Positions 55,606 to 64,000 of a stretch of 64,000 bases of DNA are shown in pieces. Positions within the stretch are counted from its first letter, which is position 1. Every line of letters begins with the position of its first letter. The stretch comes from Thamnidium elegans (lineage: Eukaryota; Mucoromycota; Mucoromycetes; Mucorales; Mucoraceae), in contig JAIXMG010000013.1 of assembly GCA_025201345.1 (NCBI GenBank), positions 558,001 through 622,000 of the forward strand, read 5' to 3'. The notes under the pieces were generated by a model. That model searched no databases and was not told where the DNA came from. It worked only from the letters and a program-made list of their open reading frames with translations. A program made the position numbers and the translations under genes.

Positions 55606-58600
55606 ATGGATCTTGCGTTAGACATTACCTCGTCTAGTCGAGTGCGTGTATTATTAGTTCCCGTTTCACCTATAAAAAAGTCTACTTTCTGGCATCATGT
55701 TGACCTTGTTCGTAAATTCAGTTGTGTTCGTCTTGGAGATGTAACACCTGATTTACATAAAGGAGCTAATGGTAAGTTCTTCCCTTTTAAAAAATATACA
55801 TGTTCGAGAAGTAAATCCCCTCTCTCTAAACATAATTATCAATACAAGCTAAATTTAGTAGTCAAGTATTTCAAGAGGGGCAAATGCACTTTCAGTTTGT
55901 AACAAAATATAACCGAGATCATTGTCATCTTGAAGATTTTCAACCTCATCGACGTATATTTGGTGTAAGTTTTTTTTTTAAGAGAAATGTGCTTTTTTAT
56001 AAAGTAGTCGTATCTTTTTTAACATTTTATACGTAAAAAAAAAAAGGTCATTGGTATCATGGATTGTCAAGAGTGGAAAGATAAAGATTTAAGTGAAGGG
56101 TATAAGAAATTTGTCGATATGCTGGGACAGGTAACCCTATATATTATATGTACCACACCAATGTAAAAGAAGATAGACTAAAAAAAATAATTTTTAGTAT
56201 CCTACAGCGGTTGCTACTCGATGCTTTGCTTTTGATCCTAATGAAAACCAACCAGATGATACCAAAGGATTAATTATGATACCAAATGTAGGCAACATGT
56301 CATTTTATATGAGCACTATGATTTGTGATTTCGCTAGTGAAATTCTCGATCAATTTGCATCGATTGCCGAACGTATTGAAAAATTAAGTGCATTAGAATC
56401 TCCAATTCCAGCAGGTTATGTACCACGAAAGATTTTACCCTCTTCAAGTTCACCTTTAAAAGTATCGAATAGCCCTGTACCTACTTCTTCCGTTTCATCT
56501 TCGTTTTTAAAAAGAGCTTCGACAACAACAAGACCTCAACCTCCATCTCCTAAACCTTCTTTATCCAGGTCTACGACCTATACGGGTTTACCTGTGGGTG
56601 GTGATGCAGGAAGAACGTTACAGAGAACTCCGGGTCGTATTAAAAAGCTGTTGGCTGATTTTTATTTATTGGCAGGTAGATTACCTGATGCTATTCAACA
56701 GTAACGTATTTAATATAATTTTCAGGTACATAAAAAAAAAAAAAAAAAAATTAATTTTTTTTTTTTATCTAGTTATAACGAATCGATTGAAATGGCCAAT
56801 AATTCATACGATTACTTATGGTATAGCAGTGCAAAGGAAGGTTTGGCATGTACTATGATCCTTATGGACTTTCTTCACAGTGACGTTGGTGTAAGTAAAA
56901 AAGGAAAAGAAAAAAACTTAGTACAATTGAGAAATTAAAAATTTTATGTAGCACATTGTATCACGGCCTATCACCAGCGAGCAAGAACTTGAAGACCCGA
57001 TCCCAAGCTCTAAAAAACCAACCAAAAAATCAATTGTTACTGAAATTACGGACATGTATCAAGAGATTTTAGAATTATATTCAAAAGTAGGATCCACTAC
57101 AAGTATTCCAATTCCTAAGCTTGTTTATGCTGAAGCATGTTTAAAGATTTCACGATTTTTAACAACCGTGTTTTTAAGTGGTGGATGGAGTGATCAAGTA
57201 CTCAATAAGATTGTACAACCAGATTTTAATACGGAAAAGAGACAATTTATGACATTATCGGATCTTTTAAAATGTAAAGGAAGCGATATCACTCGGTTTT
57301 CAATCGCTAAATGGGTGACCAAGATTTGGAGTATGGATATGGATGATTTATTAATGATTGACCAAATTAATGTCATGACTCAAATGTCGTCTGTGTTATC
57401 TACTATTGGATATCATCGCAAATCGGCTTGGTTTATGTATGAAACTTTGAATCGTATGATTCCACTTTTAATACAAGGTCGTGCGGCTATGGTAGGCACA
57501 GTGAAAAAGGAAAAGGATGATGGCATATTGCAAGTGTTGAAACGTATTTGTGAGGTATACGGTATCGGAGAAAGCCATGTTCATGACGGTGGGACTTTAA
57601 AGATGATGCAAGGAGAAAGTCAAGAGATTCAAGAAATCAAACGTAGTTCGTTTGGTTGGGCAGCATTGCAAATTGATATCTTGAGAGAATGTATTGTTAT
57701 TTCAGAAGCAATTCAAGATCATGCATCCATGTTATATTATACCACGGTATTACTTAAAAACCTGTATCAACATATTTCAAAGGATGAACAGATTCGATTG
57801 GCTTCTAGTATTCAAAGAATTGTAAATATTAGTAAAAGAACGGGTCATGTGGATACAAGTGTAAATTATTGGGGATTTAATATCGTCAAAAGTATCGATC
57901 CTATCCCTCCTATACCTAGAAAGGCCATCTATCAACATCCTTTGCTAATTGCAAAAGCTTTGGCTGCTTCTAAAGAAGGTCGTTTAAATTCTGGCGATCC
58001 TTTCATCTATAATCCGTTCGCCAAAAAGAAGGATGAAAAGCCTCAAATTAATTTAATTAAAGATGAATCGTGTGAGTTCAAGGTAGTTTTGACTAATCCT
58101 TTTGGATTTGATTTAGAATTGAGTAATATTGTACTAAGGTAAAGAGAATTTTATATATTATATATATATATATATATATGGCATATTGATCCGTATATTG
58201 TGTATGTAGTACTTCTGGTATCGAATTTTCTTCTATTCCCACTGCTGCATCCATTCCTGCTAATGATAGCCTAGTAGTTCGATTAATGGGTACACCTTTG
58301 GAAACAGGGTCTTTAGTTATTCGAGGATGTATTATCAAAATCACTGGATTTGCAGAACAAGAATTTTTAAATGAGAAACAACAAGTAGAAAAGGTCAGTA
58401 CTGTATCTGTTGAATCAGAGCGATTCAAATACAATGGACTTTCGGCACTTTACAATACACCCACCGATAGAGTAGAGACAAACTCGACACCTGTTGCAGA
58501 GGCAATCCAAGAAACTTTAAATGTTATCGAGGATCAACCTTTATTAAAGATTAGTTCCACATCCTTGTTACATGGCGCTATCATGTTATTTGAAGGTGAA

Positions 58601-60088
58601 ATACAACATATCTCAATCCAAGTAGAAAATATCGGTAGTATACCTGTTGATTTTATCACATTGTCGTTTACGGACTCTACTACACTAAGCCCTAAACCTA
58701 TCAACCCTGAATTACCTACAGAAGAACAATATGAAATCGAACTGTATACGAAGGGGACACCTGTTTTCTCTTGGGAGGGATCTAAAGGAAGTTTAATTGG
58801 AAAAAAGGTCAAGTTACCGCCTGGATCGAGAACTGAAATTATTGTTAATATTTATGGTAAACAAGGTTGTGTTGGTGGAGCTATTCATGTAGATTACGGG
58901 TACTTGGATAGAGTGATTAGAGATCAACCAGTAGAGACGGATGAAGATGGTGAATTACCTGCTACTTTATATACCAGACAGTTATATTTACCCATCATGA
59001 TTACGGTCTATCAACATTTAGAACCCTTGAATTGGGATGTGCTTTATTTACGAGATAATATGGCAGTAACGGATGAGATGGTGGATACTGCTATTAAAAA
59101 TATTGCGGGACTGGAGATTGATAATGCAAGTGAACAACCCGTAGAGCAGTTATTGATCATCACTCAGCAAGCAAATGATGATCAAGATAAAAACCCTTAC
59201 TGTATCTTGACTTTGGATGTTAAAAATACTTGGAGCGTACCTTTTGATATTGAATTTGTTGTTGATAATAGAGAAGATGAAGAAACGGAGGAAAGCTTGT
59301 TAAAGTCGACTGTAACTATTCAACCTACATTAACAAAGAGGTAAGCACATACAAAAAAAAAAAAGTTTTTGAATTACGTACTTATTTTATTTTATTTTTT
59401 TTAAAAAAAAAAAAGAATTGTATTACCACTGAAAAAGTTATTCTTATCTTCAGAACAAAGATTACAACCTATTCCTAGTTTTGAGCCCAATAAGCAATTT
59501 GTTGTCTCTCAAGCACCCAAAATGGCACCAGAACAAGAAAGAGCACGATTACAAATGTTTTGGTATCGAGAACAACTACTCACAAGAGTTAAAGCATCTT
59601 GGCAATGTAAAGGATCTAACCGTCAAGGTGTCATTAATTTAAGACCTTCATTGCGATTGACAGGACTTCAATTGGGAGTATTAAAGAAGCAAGATATTGA
59701 ATTTATTGTAGATATGGCGTCTGAAAATACAGTGGGACATCGATTATTTGAATGTAATGTCAATGATTTTGTTACGATGAATGTAACGATTGTGAATCGT
59801 CAAGTTCGACCAGTAAAACTTATTTTACGTGTACAACCTGTTCAAAGTTATAACGATGGAGCAAAAGAATATGATTTGACAGAAAAGTTATTAATGCAAG
59901 GTGTTTCTCAATTAGTTTTACCCGAAATTCCTTCTAATGGAGAAATATCTTATGCATTCCCTCTTTGTTTCTTATCAAGAGGTAAATTTGAATTCTTGTA
60001 TCACGTAGAAGATGTTCATACAAGAGAAATGTATTATGATCATGATTGGGCTTTTGTTAATGTATTAGATGATATGCCAAGTATTTAA
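55606..60088 (+). CDS. TRS120: TRAPP complex subunit 9 (Trs120)
   Basis: This is a large subunit of the TRAPPII Rab-exchange complex at the Golgi. Exons are 55606-55771, 55876-55964, 56047-56130, 56198-56700, 56773-56890, 56952-58138, 58210-59340 and 59416-60088, giving 1316 aa, matching Trs120 (1289 aa in yeast). The start MDLALDITSSSRVRVLLVPV and the block QFVTKYNRDHCHLEDFQPHR with VIGIMDCQEW match the family's N-terminal domain. A Ser/Pro insert (residues ~200-250) precedes GRIKKLLADFYLLAGRLPDA. The C-terminal half contains IgG-like beta domains typical of TRAPPC9 (for example CEFKVVLTNPFGFDLELSNI and SIQVENIGSIPVDFITL). The ATG follows an in-frame stop region; there is no signal peptide. 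Confidence 0.92.
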
Positions 60089-60524
60089 ATAATTTAGCTT
60101 TTTAATGGGCAGTTTTTTTTAATAAATAATAGTTACTTAATTATAAAAAAAAATATATGTCTCTCTTTGCTTAAGATTAATATAATTTTTATAAAGGGAT
60201 GGATAGGTAGCAAGAGGAAACGAGTCCGTATACGGGTTTGACTCGTTTAGATTACTAGAAAACCAATAGATTCACTCCTCAACTTGAATATGATCTTCTC
60301 GGTAACGTTCACTTGAAATTAGCATGTATATGGTATCGATATGTGGTAATTTTAAGTTTAGAATGAAGTAACGATTATATAATAAAAAAGAGAGTCAAGT
60401 AGAAGTAATGCTTTAGATACAACAATATTTAAAGTATATTTCTGCTAATATACTACTCTATTGTCAATATAAATATTGACCTGTTTTATTTATGTTATAA
60501 AAAAGAATATACTAAGTGTAAATT
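60089..60524. other. Convergent spacer with a perfect nested palindrome
   Basis: This is the gap between convergent TRAPPC9 and TMEM135-like genes. At 60218-60248 an 8-bp inverted repeat (aaacgagt/actcgttt) encloses the self-complementary CCGTATACGG. It could be a bidirectional terminator hairpin or a binding site. The rest is AT-rich with no gene. Confidence 0.5.
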
Positions 60525-62068
60525 TTATTTTCTCATCTCGAGTCCTTCTGATTTAGGCTCAGGGTCATCCACTGGTGTTTGATCGCCATCAGCTTTAAGT
60601 TCATCCTTTAATATCCACGACATTAAACCACGAACAGAAGGTCGAACCATCGATTTATCCTTGTAAATAGCATTGATGACAACCATAACTGAAGCAGCAA
60701 ACACAACGTTTTCACCAAATTCAGCAGCCATGTATTCCCACCATCTACCCTTTTGATGAGGACTTAATAAACGTTCAGTCAAGGAGAATAAGGCACGAGG
60801 AACAACATATAAAGTCATTTCACCTCTACGATGTTTACTTTCTACTAAGAGAGAGAGACCACATAACATACTACCTAACAAGGGACCTAACGTACGATCT
60901 AAGATTTTTTGATCTACACCCAATAATTGATGGCCAACTCTTGTACGTACAATACAGATACTATACCAAATAATAGCAATATATGTACCCAAGAAGGTAG
61001 AAGATCGAACGGAGGCTAATAAGATGTGTAAGATGGATGCACCCGGATTTTCAAGTAATCGAGCAGTACGGAAAAATAGAGGAGGAGCTAAATGTACAGA
61101 TAAATAAACAGGGAAGATTTGTTTAAAACCTTTATAGAAACGGTTTAAAGCATTGACTTCGCATCCCCATGTGTTTCCTTCGTGAATTACAAGGCAGTCA
61201 ACTCTTCCGGAGCATGGATCTCCGTAGGATTCTGGGATACCTAATTGGGTACAATATTTGATCAAATCGTTACCCAAACTTGATGATTTCTAGTAATTTT
61301 TTTGGGTGTGTGTTTAGTACACATGTTATTATTATTATTATTATTATTACTTTACACCATATTGCCATTCACCTGAACGCATTCCTTTCAATACGCTAAG
61401 TAATCGAAGATCAATACCTGACATGCCAGTAATCCAGTTTGCATAGGATCTGCATTAAAAATATATATATATATATGATATTAGTCATTTATGATTATAA
61501 GTTGCATTACACAAATAAAATTAAAGTACCTTGGTAATCTCTCGGGTTCAAAAAACCAAGAAAAGATAATTTCTGTACTTGCCAACATAAAAATAGCGAT
61601 ATTGCCATACTCCAGAGTCCATTTTGGTACACTTTGTCTAACCTTTGGCGATACATAAATCTTGTGAGCAAATACATCAAAGGCACGTACAAGCACAAAA
61701 AAAGTTAAATCCAAGGTTTTAATGTTGGGGAACAATCTGCGGATAGACCAAATACTAATCAAACTAGACCAAAATATAGCAGATTTTTGAGAGATTTTTG
61801 GTTTCTTGTATCGAAGAAACTGTTGACCGCCAAATGCACCTGCTACTAATAAAGGGAAACCATTTTGAGTGATACTCTTTTTTAATACTTGAGGTAACGT
61901 TAATAAAATTGCTTTTTGAATAGCTCCAAGTTTATTTTGTTTCTTCAAAATAGTTTTTATAAGGATAGTTAAAATAGTTGGTACGGTCGTAATGGACCAA
62001 CCAACGCCATAAGCACGTAAAACTGTTTTTAAGGCGGGAATTAACTCGGGTGGTAATAAAGTTGACAT
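60525..62068 (-). CDS. TMEM135-like integral membrane protein
   Basis: Exons 62068-61530, 61449-61356 and 61289-60525 give 465 aa in frame. The protein has an N-terminal region with several hydrophobic helices (ALKTVLRAYGVGWSITTVPT, ILIKTIL). The middle is PWRLxPxFxD-like (WTLEYGNIAIFMLASTEIIF, then WFFEPERLPRSYANWITGMS). A cysteine cluster follows (PCSGRVDCLVIHEGNTWGCE) before FPVYLSVHLAPPLFF, matching the pattern of TMEM135 and fungal homologues implicated in peroxisomal or mitochondrial lipid homeostasis. The C-terminal segment is a soluble acidic tail (DDPEPKSEGLEMRK). Function is inferred from weak family resemblance. Confidence 0.65.
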
Positions 62069-62250
62069 TGGGCCCACAAAAAAAAAAAAAAAAAAAAAAA
62101 AGTTTAATGAAAGAAAGATGAGAAGAAAAAAAAAAGAGAGTCAGAATACAGTGTTCGTGTGTAATTAAGCAAAGTATATGTGTGTGTCTGTTATGTTTGT
62201 GTGGGGGGGAGGTAGGAGAATCAATATTAGGATTGGCATATGAAAATTAG

Positions 62251-63185
62251 TTATTTCCAGTAGTTGTAATACTTGTCACCGTTCTTTTTCATATTTTCAG
62301 ACATCTCATCCCATTTTGAGTGGGGGAGACCAGTAACAGGGTCTATTCTTTTAATATTTCTTAATCTATCTCTATCTTCTCTTAACCATTGAATACAAAG
62401 TGTAGTTAAAGGTGAATCTAGTCTCTTTTCTTGCTGATGTTTGATCTTTATCTTTTCAAACTCTTCAAAATTTTTCATTTCATTCATTGACAGGCATTTT
62501 CCGTCTGCAACGTGAGCCACATGGGTAGCAAAATCACCTAAGCCGTCAAAAATGTGTGTAGCATAAACAATTGTACAACCTCTTTCTTCTGTTTCTATCT
62601 TTAAAAAGTTTAAAAAGTCTGCTCTTGCCAACACGTCGAGATCAACGGTCACTTCGTCCAATAATAAGAGTTCCCAAGGATGTAATAACCCCATTACAAG
62701 CTGAACTCGACGACGTTGCCCATCTGAGATTTGATGCATACGCCAATTGACATCAACATCGAGTACATTTAAAAGTAACTCGGTACGTTCTGGCCAACGA
62801 TGACTACCCATGCTTTTCAATAAGTAAGTAACTGGTAAATCAGACTTGACAACGGCATTGTTGGCCCATTCAGTACCCAAATAAGTAATTCCCTATGGAA
62901 AGGTATATTTAAATACATACATATATTTATAATAAATTATCCTATTACCATTGGACCATCAATAAAGGCATCTTGACCTAATACTTTTATCTCTCCTGGT
63001 ACCATACGTTTACCGGCTAAAATACGTAACAAAGTTGTCTTTCCTGCACCATTAGCACCTACTAAAATACAACGATTACCAGCATTCAATTGCAAGTCCA
63101 AGTGGTCAATAATAGGAGGACCACCGTAAGTAAAAAAGAGATCTTTTACATCAACTGAGTGTTCGTATGGTTTATCAAATGACAT
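62251..63185 (-). CDS. CAF16: Caf16-like soluble ABC ATPase
   Basis: Two exons, 63185-62949 and 62892-62251, give 292 aa, matching yeast Caf16 (289 aa). The single nucleotide-binding domain is complete: Walker A GANGAGKTT (residues ~43-51), Q-loop region, signature HQISDGQRRRVQLVMG, Walker B ELLLLDEVTVDLD and the switch His in YATHIFDGL. The Val in place of Pro after the Walker B Glu (DEVT) is typical of this subfamily rather than a defect. There are no membrane segments. Yeast Caf16 associates with the CCR4-NOT complex. It lies head to head with the acyltransferase gene (242 bp between starts). Confidence 0.9.
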
Positions 63186-63427
63186 ATTTATTACTTTGTA
63201 AAAAAAAGAGAAAGGTAATTTATTTTTTTAGGAAATTAAAAACTGACACCTTTTTTTTGTAAATTTTAAGACTTGTTTTTAACTCGGCGCTCATTTCGTG
63301 TGCATTAATGTGTACCTCCTTATTTCGTCATCTCCCTTTTTTTTTATAAGCTAGTTTCGGTTTTTTTTTTTTTTTTTTTTTTTTTTTCCTTTTTGTTTTT
63401 ATTCTTTTTCTTATTTAGACATTTCAA

Positions 63428-64000
63428 ATGACTACTTCTATGCCGTCTATTACAAGGACAGCAACGGCTCCTGTATTACCTAGTAAACAGCAAATTACGG
63501 AGAAACAACAGTTTAAACTAGCCAAGCAAAGGCCTCTCTACTTTCGAGCAAGACTGACACAATTTGATTTATCTAATCCAGACAGGTCGAATGATACGTT
63601 TAGAGGGTTCTATACGTTATTTTGGATAGCTATGGGGTTTTATGTTATTCAAGCAGTGGTCCGATGTTATGAACAAGAAGGTATTTTACTCTCTTTAGGG
63701 TTCTTTCGTTTATTATCAAAGGATGGTGTTGCGCTTTTAATATCTGATTTAACAATGGTATCCATGACTTTATTCAGTGTCTTGTTCTCCAATTTATTTA
63801 TATGGGGTGTTTTACCTTATGAAACGGTTGGATTTGTAGTACAACATACGTGTCAAGCCTTGTTTTTGTTTGTAAATATATACTGGACATTCTGGAGGTA
63901 AGTAAACAATGGTTTGTTTTTATGTATGCATATTTAAATTTGTGAGTAAATAGGAATTGGCCTTGGGTGCAGTCTGGATTTTTTACACTTCATACAATTG
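63428..64000 (+). CDS. Sterol O-acyltransferase / DGAT1-type MBOAT enzyme, N-terminal part
   Basis: Exon 1 is 63428-63897 and exon 2 begins at 63954, running off the right edge. The N-terminus is basic and disordered (about 45 residues), then RPLYFRARLTQFDLSNPDRS and DTFRGFYTLFWIAMGFYVIQ. The FRARxTxFD...FRGFYxLFWI block is typical of fungal ARE/DGAT acyltransferases, which make sterol esters or triacylglycerol in the ER. Hydrophobic helices follow (LLISDLTMVSMTLFSVLFSN). The second exon starts NWPWVQSGFFTLHTI, the next conserved segment. The FYxDWWN and catalytic His lie beyond the window, so the acceptor (sterol or diacylglycerol) cannot be told. Confidence 0.83.

Noticed and set aside
60195..60260. 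Possible tRNA-like fold near gggtttgactcg
   Set aside because: The apparent T-loop lacks the GTTCRA core and no acceptor or anticodon stem can be built; the palindrome explains the pairing.

Overview
This is a gene-dense, AT-rich eukaryotic window (64 kb, about 35 protein-coding genes on both strands). Most genes contain several short introns of about 45-130 nt, with GT-AG borders and poly-T acceptors. Gene content and style point to a zygomycete-type fungus, most likely Mucorales: fungal families (Hap5, Pmt, Pgs1, Cdc24, Ecl1-like, tricalbin, DUF7137-type) occur beside genes lost from most Dikarya (CEP104, Frizzled-like receptor, MEMO1, CARM1-like PRMT) and a Fanzor relic. I cannot name the species. 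Exon joins were worked out by hand from splice sites, reading phase and family similarity; nearly every multi-exon model closes in frame, which supports the boundaries.

Layout. 0-3.7 kb: CEP104 N-terminus (runs off the left edge), a disordered acidic-motif protein, the CCAAT-binding subunit Hap5, and a small secreted hexapeptide-repeat protein. 4.7-13.8 kb: Mep/Amt ammonium transporter, CARM1-like methyltransferase, an unknown 155-aa protein, MEMO1, LST8, PIG-H, and a 72-aa membrane/coiled-coil protein. 14-17.2 kb: CENP-T-like histone-fold protein and a LETM1-domain protein. 17.76-18.45 kb: decayed Fanzor (eukaryotic TnpB). 19.1-20.8 kb: divergent eL21/uS4 ribosomal protein pair. 22-27.8 kb: Frizzled-like receptor and protein O-mannosyltransferase. 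28.4-29.6 kb: a graveyard of gene fragments. 30-32.3 kb: PAK kinase. 33-34.3 kb: Tc1/mariner relic and a short 18S rRNA fragment. 34.8-41.3 kb: tricalbin and a p50RhoGAP-like protein. 41.6-42.9 kb: decayed sequence. 42.9-46.3 kb: inositol monophosphatase, a DUF7137-type secreted protein and an Ecl1-like zinc protein. 46.6-63.2 kb: PGS1, CDC24, a Sec14-type protein, a steroid 5-alpha-reductase-like enzyme, TRAPPC9/Trs120, a TMEM135-like protein and Caf16-like ABC ATPase. 63.4 kb to the edge: start of a sterol/diacylglycerol acyltransferase.

The genes do not form an operon-like pathway, but themes recur. Cdc42/Rho signalling is represented by PAK, RhoGAP and CDC24 within about 22 kb. Lipid handling and membrane contact sites are represented by tricalbin, Sec14, PGS1, SRD5A-like, IMPase and the acyltransferase. 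Nitrogen and TOR signalling are represented by the ammonium transporter and LST8. The accessory material (Fanzor, mariner, rDNA fragment, truncated permease and sigma-adaptin pieces) sits in four gaps between housekeeping genes.
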